From Buddleja alternifolia (Eukaryota; Streptophyta; Magnoliopsida; Lamiales; Scrophulariaceae): a stretch of DNA of 64,000 nucleotides. Each line of letters opens with the position of its first letter. The stretch's first letter is position 1. The position numbers were made by a program, and so were the translations under genes. The notes beneath the pieces are model-generated. The model was not told the origin of the DNA and made no database searches. It was given only the letters and a program-made list of their open reading frames with translations. The DNA is taken from assembly GCA_019426215.1 (NCBI GenBank), contig CM033396.1, forward strand, positions 34,524,503-34,588,502. Direction: 5' to 3'. This document shows, piece after piece, positions 46,894-59,800 of this stretch.

Positions 46894-47341
46894 TGATAGG
46901 TTTGGTGTGGAGTCAATTCAAGTTGCAAGAAAAAGGGCTCAAAATTGGCCAAGGCATGGTGAAAAAGACGGTTTTGTACAAGTGGCGTTGTGGCACCGGA
47001 TTTGGAGTTGTGGCGCCAACTTCTTCACAACAGTCTATAAATGTGGCGCTGTGGGGCCACAGTCGCGGACAACAATTTTTTATTCATGCATTTTTGGGCT
47101 ATTTTGGCAAATTTTTGGTTTCCTAAGTGTATTAGGACTTGTATTGCTTAGTCTCCAAAGTTCTACTATATAAGTAGATGGTTATTCATCTTTGTAAAGG
47201 TTGATCACTCTCATACATCAATAAAATTTCTCAAGCATAGGTCCATAGATGTAGGCAAATTGCCGTACCTCGTAAATCGTTGTCTTATTTTCTTGCTTTG
47301 ATTTTACTTTTAATTTCTTTTATGCGCATTGATTCCTAACA
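46894..47341 (+). repeat. 5' LTR of the plus-strand copia element
   Basis: 448 bp, TGATAGGTTTGG...TTCCTAACA. It contains a TATATAAGTAG promoter-like word near 47166-47176. The open frames at 46887-47173 are repeated in the 3' LTR (52937-53216) and are not genes. Confidence 0.92.
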
Positions 47342-47343
47342 AC

Positions 47344-47355
47344 TGGTATCAAAGC
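47344..47355 (+). other. Primer-binding site of the plus-strand copia element
   Basis: TGGTATCAAAGC lies 2 bases after the LTR. It is a tRNA-Met-type site with one change from the usual TGGTATCAGAGC. Confidence 0.88.
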
Positions 47356-47382
47356 ATGATTTATAGCGATCTGCGTGAATCA

Positions 47383-48200
47383 ATGGCGTCTGAAGATGGA
47401 AAAGTGAAAATAGACAAGTTCAATGGAAAAGATTTTGGATTCTGGCGAACTTAAATGGAGGATTATCTGTACCAAAGGAACTCCATCAACCGGTTTTCGG
47501 GGGAAGAAGCCTGAAAAGATGTCAGACGAGGATTAGGAATTGTTGGATAGGCAAACCTTAGGTGTTATTCAATTGATGTTATCAAGAAACGTAACGTTTA
47601 ACACCCTAGATCAAACTACTACGGCGGGTTTGATGAAAGCGTTATCCAATATGTATGAGAAGCCATCCGCATCGAATAAAGTCTACCTTATGAGACGTTT
47701 ATTTAACTTGAGGATGACTGAAGGTGGATCAGTGACCAATCATATCAACGAGTTCAACGTGATCATCATTCAGTTTAGCTCAGTTGATATTAATTTCAAG
47801 GACAAGGTAAGGGCCTTAACATTATCGCCTTTATTGCCGGAGAGTTGTAGTTCGATGGTAACTGCTGTGAGTACATGTCTGGCCAAAAGAAGTTGAAACT
47901 TTAGGAGATTTGGGATTTGAATTTGAGAGAGGATATTCGCCGGAGGGAATCAGTAGAACTCACATCTGCTGCATTGAGTGGGAAAAATAGAGACAGAAGT
48001 GTTCGACAAGGTGATCAGAAAGGTAGAGGACGATCCAAGTCTAAGGGGTGAGGGAAGTCAAACTAGCGCAAGGATGCTAATTGCTGGGGTTGCGATAGGA
48101 AAGGCCATTACAAGAGGGATTGTCCAGAAAAGACGGGTCAGAATCAAAACCGGGAACATCAACAAGCAAACGCAGCAGCAGATGATGTTGGAGACACGCT
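47383..48200 (+). pseudogene. Decayed Gag of the plus-strand copia element
   Basis: Starts MASEDGKVKIDKFNGKDFGFW, then stops. The block at 47540-47896 keeps the Gag core (KALSNMYEKPSASNKVYLMR, MTEGGSVTNHINEFN). The CCHC knuckle CWGCDRKGHYKRDC is at about 48080-48122 in another frame. At least three stops or frame breaks are present. Confidence 0.85.
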
Positions 48201-48224
48201 AGTTCATTGTATTGATAGTCCAAT

Positions 48225-51200
48225 TGACCAGTGGGTACTGGACTCAGGTGTGTAGTTTCATGCTACTTCTTGTAAGAATTATCTAACAAATTATACTTCT
48301 GAAAAATTTGGAAAGTTATTTCTTGCAGGTGACGAACCCTTGAAAATTGTTAGAAAGGGTGATGTTGTAATAACGACGGCACAGGGGATGTAATTAAAAC
48401 TGCAGAATGTTAGACATGTTTCGGGGATGAGGAGAAATTTGATCTCGATGTGTCATATTGATAGTGATGGTTACACCATGGTGTTTGATGGTGGTGTATG
48501 AAAATCACCAAAGGAAATATGGTGGTGGCTCATGATAAGAAGTACGGGACTTTGTACACTACGAAGATAAAAAATGACTCAATAGCTGTAGTCGAGGCCA
48601 CAGAGGATATGCACTTATGGCATAGGTGACTTGGGCATATGAGTGAGAAGGGAATGAGGATCATAGCATCCAAGGGAAATCATCCAATCTCGAAGACGGT
48701 TGAGTTGGGTCTTTGTGAAGACTGTGTACTTAGGAAGCAGAAAAATGTGAGCTTCTCTAAGATGGGTAGAGAACCGAAGGCAGAGAAATTGGAGCTTGTG
48801 CATACCGATGTATGGGGACCGACACCCATACAATTGCTTGGAGGGTCGAGATATTATGCCACCTTCATAGACAATTCCACTAGAAAGATATGGGTCTATT
48901 TTTTGAAAAATAAGTCTGATGTGTTTAGTACCGTGAAGAAGTGGAAGGCGGAAGTAGAGAATGAAACGGTTTGAGATTGAAGAGTTTGAGGTCGGATAAT
49001 GGCGGGGAGTATGACAGCCAAGAATTAAAATATTATTGTGCATAGAATGGGATCAAGATGATCAAGACCATTCCGGGCACTCCGCAGCAGAACGGAATTG
49101 CAGAGCGGGTGAATAGAACTTTGAATGAGAGGGCTAGGAGCATGAGGCTCTACTCTAGGTTTCCAAAGATGTTTTGGGTTGATGCAGTGAGCAGGGCGGC
49201 TTACCTCATCAACCGGGGACCTTCAGTACCGTTGGACTTCAAAATTCCGGATGAGGTTTGAACTGGAAAGGAGGTAGCTTTATTACATTTAAAATATTTC
49301 GGTTGTTTATCTTATGTCTTGCGAATTTATGACAGGGATAAGTTGGATCCTAAAGCATAGAAGTGCATCTTTATCGGTTATGGAGGAGAGAGTTTTGGAT
49401 ATCGGTTCTAGAATTACCAAAACAACAAAGTCATAAGGCATAAAGATGTTACGTTCAACGAGAAGGTGCTTTACAAGGATAGACTTGGGGCAGAGACTAA
49501 GGATAATGAGAAACCAAATGCGATATTAGAAAAGATCACTCTAGACGAGGTTGCAGGGAATGACACTGAGAATAGGATTGAGGAAGATTTGGATACTCCA
49601 CCACCAACAATCGAGTAGAACTCCTAAACCAAACGTAAGGTATTCCCCTTCCTTATACTATTTACTTTTGACGAATTCGGGTGAGCCTGAGTCGTACAAG
49701 GTGTTAGGTGTTATGCCCTCTATGCCATTGAGGAATTAGGGTTAAGAGGATATTTTATTTATATTGTATGAACATTATTATTGATTAATAAAAGGCATTG
49801 AGTTTGCTCTTATAAATTTAATTGTGGCATTGAATGTATTGAACAAATAGGTCCTTAAGATCATGGTGTACTCACCATTGTTTATTTGATAAGTAGGAGC
49901 ACTGGTGGAGTTAAGTGCTTAATCTTATAAACACAGTTCACGAGTTAAAGAATTTAGATTGGGCGCTTAGATTCAACTCGTATGACACTTTCTTTGACAA
50001 GGAAAGTGCTAAGTCTTACACTGATTGGATAGTGGGAGCTGATGTCATGAATATGGTTAACGGAGTTAACATATTCGAACACGACTCGTTGTAATCCTAT
50101 CACATGGGTTTTTACTCAGTGACAGTCAATGATGAGGATTACCGTTATAATAGTATGAGTGAACTTTAGACCTGAGGAGTCATTTACATTGTGCTCATAC
50201 AATTGAATAAGTTATTAGAGTAGTTAGCCCAATCACCCGTTGGTGGGGTCAACCTCGACGTATGATTCAGTTGGTGCGTTCGACAATGGAAAATGGACTG
50301 CCAATAACTATCTCGAAAGTGAATGATAAGCAACCTGTATGTCGTAGGTGTTGTGATATTAAAGTCTTTGGCCAAAGCATTAATAACTGACTTATATTGG
50401 ATATGAAGGACAGTCTGGTAATTTCACATCAGTATGATTATAAAGTACAGTATCAAGTTGTATGAGTTTGACGACCCATGACTCTTACTTGATCAGGTTA
50501 TGTCAGTGAAGAGTTTATACTCATATGGTATTTATAACATAAAGGTTCGTGATGAAATATTCATCTCGTACTTGATTGGGTTTCGGTATAGCTTCACGAG
50601 GTGGCTTGGTGATAACTATATCCTTGGAATCCTCCAAATGCCAATCAAGACGAGCCTAGAGAGTTACGCTATGTAAAGATGATAAAATAAAGGAGTTTTA
50701 CTTTTTGAAGGGTATTTTGGTAATTTCACTTGGAGTGAAAATTATCAAAGTGATATGTATTGATTATAATAAATATATTTAATTATTGTAATTAAATTAT
50801 TTTTATTCCATCAATATTAATAGTATGGTATTATTAATTTAGAATTAATAAAGTACTATTAAGAAAAAGAGATTAGTATTTAATTGATTACCAATTGGAT
50901 TGGATTGGGAATATTAATTAAATACTTAACACTGGGTTTGGAGTTAGAAAAAGCCCAGTACACCTATCCCTAAGGTACCACACGGCTGCCCCCCTCTTCT
51001 CCTAAAGGCAAGGAGATGTCTTTTATTTAAATACTAGGTGCTTAACTAAAATGAGGATATTAAGTCAGTTTTTCATCTTAGAGATTGAGAAATAGTAAAA
51101 CACAAAATTCTTTTCCCTCCACATAAACCCTAAAGGCGCCCAACCCAGTCTAAGGTAGAGGAGGTTGAGCTTCAAGATTTGAAGGTCATCTTTCGCGTAA

Positions 51201-52824
51201 CTATCTAGAAAAAGGAACGATCCGTTGCTTCTCAAAAAGGGTAGGCTTTGGATTTCATCAAAAAGGTAATTAGATTACCACATATTCTTGATATCGGTTT
51301 TGTGACCATGAAATTATCAAAAACATGAATTGAATCTAGGCTATGTGAATCGGAGAAAAAAAAATTATCCGCTAGTTCGATTCACAACACAAGGAGACGA
51401 TGAGTGTAGGAGATTCTCTCAAGTGGGAGCTAGCCATGAGGATGAGATGAGCTTGCTTGAGAGAAATAGAACTTGGAGGTTGATTAAGTTACCGGAGGGA
51501 AAACTAGCTTTGGAGAACAAGGCGAGGTTGGTAGTTAAAGGGTTCCAACAGAAGGAAGGGATTGACAACACTGAGATTTTTCGCCGGTTGTCAAGTTTAC
51601 TACTATTAGGATGGTTTTGAGCATTGTTGTTGTAGAGGATTTGCATCTTGAGCAGTTAGATGTAAAAACGGCATTCCTTCATGGGGATTTGGAGGAGGAT
51701 ATTTACATGGTTCAGCCGGAAGGTTTTCTAGAGAATGGAAAAGAAAACCTTGTATGCAAGCTAGAAAAAATCTTGTATGGTCTTATGCAAGCTCCAAGGC
51801 AATGGTATAAGAAATTTGACACTTTCATGGCTAGTAGTGGATATACTAGGTGTCAAATGGACCATTATTGTTATTTTAAGAAGTTTAGGGATTGTTAAAT
51901 CATCTTGTTGCTTTATGTGGACGATATGTTAGTGGTTGGGTCTAACATGAGGGAAATCGATAAGCTGAAGAAGCAACTGTCTACTGAGTTTGAAATCAAG
52001 GACTTGGGAGCTAAAAATACAATCCTCGGGATGACGATTATTCGAGATAAGTCGAGTGGGAGTCTCAAGCTGACTCAAGAAAAGTTACATAGAAAAGGTA
52101 CTTGCTAGATTTGCAATCACAAATGCAAAGTCTAAAAGTACTCCTTTGGGAAGTCATTTCAAATTGAGTAAGGAACAATCGCCTAAGACTGAGAAGGAGC
52201 GAGAACAAATGGCAAAGGTTCCTTATGCCTCTGCCATTGAGAGTTTAATGTACTCAATGGTTAATCCGGGGTTAAAGCATTGGGAAGCGGTAAAGTGGCT
52301 ACTGAGGTATTTAAGTGATATATTGAGTATGTGCTTATGTTTTTGGGGCAGTAGTGTTACTTTAGAGGGCTTTGTGGATGCAGATTGAGGTAGTGATCAA
52401 GATGGTCGGAAGAGTACATCGGGGTACATTTACACTTTGGGTGGCACCGCAATAAGTTGGACTTAGGTGGCAAAAGTATGTAACACTCTCCACAAGTGAA
52501 GCCGAGTATATTGCTATTTTAGAAACTGGTAAAGAGATGGTTTGGTTGAAGAACTTTCTGAGGGAGATTGGTAAGGAGCAACGGGATTGTGCACTCTATA
52601 GTGATTGTCAAAGTGCCATCTGTTTGACAAAGAATCCAGTGTTTCATTCGAGGACAAGGCACATTCAGTTGAAGTATCATCATATTCGGGAGACGATTGA
52701 TGATGGGACTTAGGAATTGAAAGAAGATTTTGGGTTCGAAGAATCCGGAGGATACGTTAACTAAGGGAGTTACCACCGAAAAACTGAGGTTTTGCATGGC
52801 CTCAGTTGGCCTCGAGCTTCTGTG
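48225..52824 (+). pseudogene. Decayed Pol of the plus-strand copia element
   Basis: Order: protease QWVLDSGV followed by a stop (near 48225-48255); GAG-pre-integrase DMHLWHR with a stop before LGHMSEKGM (near 48628); integrase (48639-49261) with FIDNSTRKIWVYFLK and GTPQQNGIAERVNRT; reverse transcriptase (51394-52108) with QLDVKTAFLHGDLEEDIYMV and LLYVDDMLVVG; and RNase H (52146-52824) with TSEAEYIAI and CQSAICLTKNPVFH. A solo LTR (49702-51388) splits the linker between integrase and reverse transcriptase. Stops are numerous. Confidence 0.88.
49702..51388. mobile_element. Solo LTR, 1687 bp, inserted in the copia element
   Basis: It starts TGTTAGGTGTTATGCCC and ends GATTCACAACA, with CAAGG on both sides (49697-49701 and 51389-51393). 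There is no primer site, coding region or second LTR, so it is a solo LTR left by LTR-LTR recombination. Deleting it restores the interrupted copia linker (EPESYK... to ...KWELAM-like reading). The family is not identified. It contains an AT-rich central part and a pyrimidine-rich CTGCCCCCCTCTTCTCC block (50988-51003). Confidence 0.85.
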
Positions 52825-52937
52825 ATGAAAAGGCCGACTTATGCTAGAGAGAGAGTGCGTTTACTTTGAGAAGTAAGGATAGTGGGTTTGAAGATGAGAT
52901 TTCGTTCTACTTTGAATTTAGTCTCCAAGTGGGAGAT

Positions 52938-53398
52938 TGATAGGTTTGGTGTGGAGACAATTTAAGTTGCAAGAAAAAGGGCTCAAAATTGGCGAAGGCA
53001 TGGTGAAAGAGAAGGTTATGTACAAGTGGCGCTGTGGCACCGAATTTGGCGTTGTGGCGCCAACTTCTTCACAATATTCTGTCAATGTGGCACTGTGGCG
53101 CCACAGTCGCGGACAACAATTTTTATTCACACATTTTTGGGCGATTTTGGCAAGTTTTTGGTTTCCTAAGTGTATTAGTACTTGTTTTACTTAGTCTCCA
53201 AGGTTCTGCTATATAAGTAGATGGTTATTCATTTTTGTAAAGGTTGATCACTCTCATACGTCAATGGCAAATTACGCATTGATTCCTAACAGCATAGGTC
53301 CGTTGATATAGGCAAATTGCCAAACCGCGTAAATCATTGTCTTATTTTCTTGCTTTGATTTTACTTTTAATTTCTTTTATGCGCATTGATTCCTAACA
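52938..53398 (+). repeat. 3' LTR of the plus-strand copia element
   Basis: 461 bp, same borders as the 5' LTR. It carries an internal extra CGCATTGATTCCTAACAG near 53273-53291, a copy of the LTR's own 3' end, and several substitutions. Confidence 0.92.
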
Positions 53399-53403
53399 GT
53401 TAG
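53399..53403. repeat. Target-site duplication GTTAG, right copy
   Basis: Matches 46889-46893. Confidence 0.9.
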
Positions 53404-54767
53404 GCCCTCCAACTTTTGTTATTCACACTCCAATTCTAATTTTATTTCATCAAATAATAAAAAATGCTCCTTGTGAAATACAAAATTCTAGAAGACAAAT
53501 ATATCCTTTTTGTTTCATAAAGCATTAATGCAATCTCTTTGTTTGTTTTTTTTTTTTTTTTTTTGAGATCTTTTTGTTTTTTTTAGTATGTAGTCCATGC
53601 ACACGTAAAATGCAATTATAAAAAGTATATAATCAACTAACAACATTATCAGTATGATTAAATTTTTTAAAATATAAATCAACCTTACTACCAAAAAATA
53701 TGAAAAAAATTGCTAAAACCAATTATCCCTCACCATGCACTCTAATGTATTGTGAGTCTTTCAGCATACTAGAAAAATTTTATGCTTCATTTCAAAGTAA
53801 GTTTGGGCGAAACAAAATTTATTTAGTTTTCCCAATTTCTAAAGAAAGAACCATGCAACAATTTTTGCATTTGTGATTCTTTGTAGCTTTTAACAATGAC
53901 CAAAGAAGCAAATAACATGATTCAGCGGAGTTGGATGAGACATTAAGCTCGTAAATACTAGTTTTGAGAAAATTTCAGAGTATTATAAATCACTCAATCA
54001 ACACACTGATTCAATAGGTTAATTAGAGGTGTAAATGATTCGGGTCAAATTAGGTTTGCATAATATTTACTGACTCGAGCTCAAGCAACCTAATTTTAAA
54101 GGCTCGAGCTCGACCTATATAAAAAAATATAATTATTATTAATGTAATATAATTAAAATCTAAAATATTTTAAATTTTATAAAGAACGTGAGTTGTCTAA
54201 TGATATTTCGAACAAATGAGAAATCTCGAACTCAACTCGACAAGGAACTCGAGCTCGAGCTGACTGAACTTTAATTGCACCCATACCATTAATAATGCAA
54301 CTAGTAATTTTATTTCTTCATATATCTTAACTATTTCCCTATTCACATTTAAATTTTGTTGATTCTTAAAAACAAAAGTTAGGGTTTTGTTCAATATGTT
54401 GCCTAATATTTTATTTATTTTTATAATATTTTAAAACATGCCAATATTTGATCGTATTGATAATGTTGTTAGTTCATTGCATATCTATGCATTTTACGTG
54501 TGTCATCTACTAAAGAACAAAAAAAAAATAATGAACAAAAAAAAGGTAAGATATTGCAGTAATGCTTCATTAAAATCCTTAATAGAAATGATATATTTGT
54601 TTTCAAGAAATTTGTATTCCTGAGTGAAGGGCATTTTGGTCTGTTTGATGAAATAAAAAAGGAATTGGAGTACCAATAACAAAAATTAGAGTGCATTGAA
54701 CAACTCCCAGTCTATAATTCTAAAATAATATTTAACGAGTAGATTTATAAAAAAAATTAACAAGTAC

Positions 54768-54812
<45 letters not shown>

Positions 54813-54823
54813 CACATTTATAG
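53404..54823. other. AT-rich spacer without recognisable gene
   Basis: Contains a CTCGAGCTC-rich dispersed repeat fragment (about 54040-54270) and a (TG)n tract (54775-54806). Small frames at 54197-54696 show no domain. Confidence 0.6.
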
Positions 54824-54839
54824 ATACACTACAAGAAAA

Positions 54840-55560
54840 CAGGGCTTCAGAGACGAAAAATCAGAGACGGATACGAATCCGTCTCTAATCTGAGACGGAA
54901 TCTGAGACGGACATGATATCCGTCTCTGATCAGAGACGGATCACCGACAGACGTAGGAAACCGTCTCAATTTCATCAATGAATCCCTGAACAATAAATTT
55001 AGAGTAAAACAGAGACGGATATAGAGACAGATACCATTCCGTCTCTAAATCCGTCTCTAAAGGAAGGCTTTTAAATTACCTAAATTAGAGACGAATTTTT
55101 TCCGTCTCTAAATTTCAAACAGAGACGGATTTAGAGACTGGAAAGTCCCATTTTCATCAGCAATCAGAGACGGAATCAGAGACGGATTTGAAAATCAAAT
55201 CTTTATTCTTATTTTGAGACCGAAGTAGAGACGAAATTTTCTGTCTCAGTCTGAGACGGATTTAGAGACGGAAATAAGTCACATTTTCATCTGCAATCAG
55301 AGACGGAATTAGAGACGAATTCGAAAATAAAATCTTTATTCTTATTTTGAGACCGAAGTGGAGACGAAATTTTCCGTCCCATTTTGAGACGGATTTAGAG
55401 ATAGAAACAAGTCCCATTTTCATCTGCAATCAGAGACGGAATCAGAGACGGATTTATAAATAAAATCTTTATTCTATTTGAGACCGAAGTAGAGACGGAA
55501 TTTTTCGTCCCATTTTAAGACGGATATTTCCGTCACAGATGGAGACGGTGTTTGAGATGA
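54840..55560. repeat. Left subterminal repeats of the CACTA element
   Basis: Dozens of GAGACGGA/TCCGTCTC words. A unit of about 130 bp starting GCAATCAGAGACGGAAT is repeated three times (near 55160, 55290 and 55426). These are the presumed transposase-binding sites. Confidence 0.88.
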
Positions 55561-56828
55561 GCTATCATACCAGTACACTGAGTCAATTTTGTTGTCAAAT
55601 GTGCTGAAATATTACTTATAGTATATGAGATATCGATGAATTTTTTTTTATAATATATTATAATAAATGAACAAAAGTTATTATTATCGAGGCTCGCTAG
55701 CCTCCTATAAACAAGTATTTTTTTGCTCGATCAAATCTTGTTACGTTCGACTCGGACTCAAAAATTATTAATTTGGTTCGACTTGATGTCCACCCCTATC
55801 CTAAACCCTAAACTAACCCTAAACCCCAAACAAACCTAAAGACTATATAAAGTGAGGAATTATACCTAAATTGGGGTTAAGTTGTGATTTTCTTGTAAAA
55901 ACCAGAGTATCCTGCTTTTTCTTTAATTGGTTTTGATGAGAGTTTTGAGCGTGTCAACTATTTAATATATGATGGAGTTAAATGGATTGTCTAATTTTAA
56001 GTAGTGAATTTATTTGAGATACTTTGGAGTTTTTTCAATTTTAAGTAATGAATTTGATTATTAAACACTTACACTCTTATTTATTGTTGTTAACATTTCA
56101 TCATTCTATAAACCGATTGATTAATTATTAATTGTTAATTTGTTATTCATTTGAATTTGATTAATAAGCAAATTTGAATATATAAAAAAAAGAAAAAAAT
56201 TAACAAAAAAGACCAGGTACCCGATACCTGAATTATAGTCAAATTTGTTGTCAAATGTGCTTGAAATATTATATATACTATATGAGATGAAAATAAATAT
56301 TAATTTAAAAATAAGAATAAAGTAAAAAAATAATGAGCTTACCCAAATTTGAACTCTAAACCTATTCCAAACTCACACAAAATATTTACCATTACACCAA
56401 ATCAACTTTCTTGTCAAATGTGCTTGAAACTTTTTTTATACTATATATGAGATATGAGATGAGGAAAAAGAAAAACAACTTAACAATAACTTTCTTTCTT
56501 CTCCAAAATATAAGTCATTCTTCTCCAAAATATCAGTCTACTCACACCACCACCCCCACGATCTCCCTTCCTACACCACCACCTCCACGCACCAAACCCA
56601 TCCCACTCCTCATCTCCGTCTCCGTCGACCTCATCCTCCACCGGATCCGTACGCCATCAACTCCGTTGTACGCCCAGCCATCAACTCCGTTGTACGCCCA
56701 GCCATCAACTCCGTCCCCAAACCCCAATCCCTCACTACTTCCGTACGCCCAGCCATCAACTCCGACAGATCCGTACGCCATCACTCTTGACAGGTATTTA
56801 TAAAACTTCAAAAACCTGATTTTCCGCT
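55561..56828. other. CACTA interior, left part
   Basis: AT-rich with telomere-like CCTAAACCCTAAAC (55798-55835). The frame at 56411-56803 has a Pro/Thr/Ser-rich translation made from three copies of a TACGCCCAGCCATCAACTCC unit (about 56663-56760) and is probably non-coding or a captured leader. A tRNA-derived SINE-like piece lies at 56337-56409. Confidence 0.5.
56337..56409 (-). repeat. tRNA-derived SINE-like promoter piece
   Basis: On the minus strand TTTGGTGTAATGGTAAA (A-box-like) is followed at the right spacing by GAGTTCAAATTTGG (B-box-like), as in the head of plant SINEs. It is not a tRNA gene because no cloverleaf closes. Confidence 0.4.
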
Positions 56829-59800
56829 CAGAAAGTGCATTTCTGTTGTTACCCAATTTACTCCTTGTATATTACGTCGCTTGCTCCAGATCTCAACATA
56901 AGAATTGTAGCCCTTTCTGTTAGCTTTAATTCGCTTAAAGAATCAACTCAATCTGATTTCTAATGACGTGGTTATGCCCAAAATACTGGAGGCTGGACGA
57001 TCAAGTACGAAAATCTCCGAAAATAGGTGACTTTGCCAATTCTCTTCCTTGATTTAATCTATCTATTGCTTTCTTGATTTGATAATGTAAATTTGACCGG
57101 TGTTAGGAGAAAGAAAAAATTGTGCAAAATGTTATTCATTATGATTTATTTCTTTACTTTATGTTTTTTTGACCTTTGATGCATGATTTGGACAATTTAT
57201 ACATGTGAGCACATTATGATAAGTCCCTTTACTGAATTCTATTAATTGTAGTGCTTAGTTGTTGGTTTTGATGTTTGTTCATGTTTTTAGAGACGGTTTT
57301 TGTGTTTGTTCATGTTTTTAGAAAATGGTATGAAGTAGTAAAATATGTAAAATCAAATGAAAGAATGTCCCATAGTATTTTGCAGCAAAATTGTTTAATA
57401 TATCTCAAAATTATATATAGTAGAAATGATGAATATAGACCGTAATTGGATGTGGCAGCATACGGATAATAATGGTTATATGAGATGGAATAAAAAAACT
57501 TATATGAGATGGAATAAAAAACTTAACAGGCAAAGACTTTTTCCGTAATGATATTAACATGCCAAGAGTTAATTTTGACAAGAAGATGGCCTTAACTATT
57601 AAATCATATCTATGTGGGACTTGATTGGTACATGATTGAGTTTAAGGAGTGAAAGGAAAAAAAAATCAAAGAATTGCACTAAAGCCCTCAATCTAGGTCT
57701 ATAGGCCTTGAGACCTTTCATTTTCCACTCAAGACCAAAATGAAATAAAATTGGAGAATGATAATAGAGAGAGACATGCTGCTAAACATATACACACTCA
57801 ACTCTTCAATTTCTTTGACTATTTTCTTCCAAGGAGCTCAAATTAAAGGTATATTTCAAAGATCTCATGTTTAATATCACTATTTTTTTTACCTAATAAG
57901 CTAAATATGCCCTTACCTAATATCCTAAAGTTGCTTCCTTATCTCGATGAAAGATCTCATGTTTAATATCACTATTTTTTTACCTAATAAGCTTACAAAA
58001 AGTGCATTTCTGTTGTTACCCAATTTAATCCCTGTATATTACGTCGTTTGCTCCAGATCTCAACATAAGAATTGTAGCCCTCTCTGTTAGCTTTAATTCG
58101 CCTAAAGAATCAACTCAATCCGATTTCTAATGAAGCGGTTATGTCCAAAATACTGGAGGCTGGACGATCAAGTACTAAAATCTCCGAAAATAGGTGACTT
58201 TGCCGATTCTCTTCCTTGATTTAATCTATCTATTGCTTTCTTGATTTGATAATGTAAATTTGACCGGTGTTAGGAGAACAAAAAATTGTGTAAAATGTTA
58301 TTCATTATGATTTTTTTCTTTACTTTATGCTTTTTTGACATTTGATGCATGATTTGGACAATTTATACATGTGAGCACATTATGATAAGTCCCTTTACTG
58401 AATTCTATTAATTGTAGTGCTTAGTTGTTGGTTTTGATGTTTGTTCATGTTTTTAGAGACGGTTTTTGTGTTTGTTCATGTTTTTAGAAAATGGTATGAA
58501 GTAGTAAAATATGTAAAATCAAATGAAAGAATGTCCCATAGTATTTTGCAGCAAAATTGTTTAATATATCTCAAAATTACATATAGCAAAAATGATGAAT
58601 ATAGACCGTAATTGGATGTGGCGGCATATGGATAATAATGGTTATATGAGATGGAATAAAAAAACTTATATGAGATGGAATAAAAAAACTTAACAGGCAA
58701 AGACTTCCGTAATGATATTAACATGTCAAGAGTTAATTTTGACAAGAAGATGGCCTTAACTATTAAATCATATCTATGTGGGACTTGATTGGTACATGAT
58801 TGAGTTTAAGGAGTGAAAGGAAAAAAAAATCAAAGAATTGCACTAAAGCCCTCAATCTAGGTCTATAGGCCTTGAGACCTTTCATTTTCCACTCAAGACC
58901 AAAATAAAATAAAATTGGAGAATGATAATAGAGAGAGACATGCTGCTAAACATATACACACTCAACTCTTCAATTTCTTTGACTATTTTCTTCCTAGGAG
59001 CTCAAATTAAAGGTATATTTCAAAGATCTCATGTTTAATATCACTATTTTTTTACCTAATAAGCTAAATATGCCCTTACCTAATATCCTAAAGTTGTTTC
59101 CTTATCTCGATGAAAGATCTCATGTTTAATATCACTATTTTTTTACCTAATAAGCTAACAGAAAGTGCATTTCTGTTGTTATCCAATTTACTCCCTGTAT
59201 ATTACGTCGTTTGCTCCAGATCTCAACATAAGAATTGTAGCCCTTTCTGTTAGCTTTAATTCGCCTAAATAATCAACTCAATCCGATTTCTAATGAAGCG
59301 GTTATGCCCAAAATACTGGAGGCTGGACGATCAAGTACGAAAATCTCCGAAAATAGGTGACTTTGCCGATTCTCTTCCTTGATTTAATCTATCTATTGCT
59401 TTCTTGAATTGATAATGTAAATTTGACCGGTGTTAGGAGAACAAAAAATTGTGTAAAATGTTATTCATTATGATTTTTTTCTTTACTTTATGCTTTTTTG
59501 ACATTTGATGCATGATTTGGACAATTTATACATGTGAGCACATTATGATAAGTCCCTTTACTGAATTCTATTAATTGTAGTGCTTAGTTGTTGGTTTTGA
59601 TGTTTGTTCATGTTTTTAGAGACGGTTTTTGTGTTTGTTCATGTTTTTAGAAAATGGTATGAAGTAGTAAAATATGTAAAATCAAATGAAAGAATGTCCC
59701 ATAGTATTTTGCTGCAAAATTGTTTAATATATCTCAAAATTACATATAGCAAAAATGATGAATATAGACCGTAATTGGATGTGGCGGCATATGGATAATA

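Larger units (their letters stand above)
46894..53398 (+). mobile_element. Decayed Tork/TNT1-type copia retrotransposon with nested solo LTR
   Basis: It has 5' LTR 46894-47341, primer site 47344-47355, gag, protease, integrase, reverse transcriptase, RNase H, polypurine tract CAAGTGGGAGAT (52926-52937) and 3' LTR 52938-53398, framed by GTTAG duplications. All frames have multiple stops. The lineage call is from the look of Gag and integrase (LELVHTDVWGPTP, GGSRYYATFID) and is tentative. Confidence 0.92.

Noticed and set aside
46887..47173. Frames of about 80-88 codons starting at the copia 5' LTR, repeated at 52937-53216
   Set aside because: LTR sequence with no domain; present twice because the LTR is present twice.
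54840..55560. Regularly spaced short repeats resembling a CRISPR array
   Set aside because: Spacing is irregular, the motif occurs in both orientations, and it lies between CACTA termini in a plant genome.
56411..56803. Pro/Ser/Thr-rich 130-codon frame
   Set aside because: Its C-terminal half is a short tandem DNA repeat and the N-terminus is AT-rich spacer. No domain, no splice support; the opposite strand gives a Gly-rich mirror frame of similar length.
58476..58745. 89-codon minus-strand frame repeated at 59639-59908
   Set aside because: The repetition comes from the 1.16-kb tandem repeat. The composition is Tyr/Phe/Ser low complexity with no recognisable domain.
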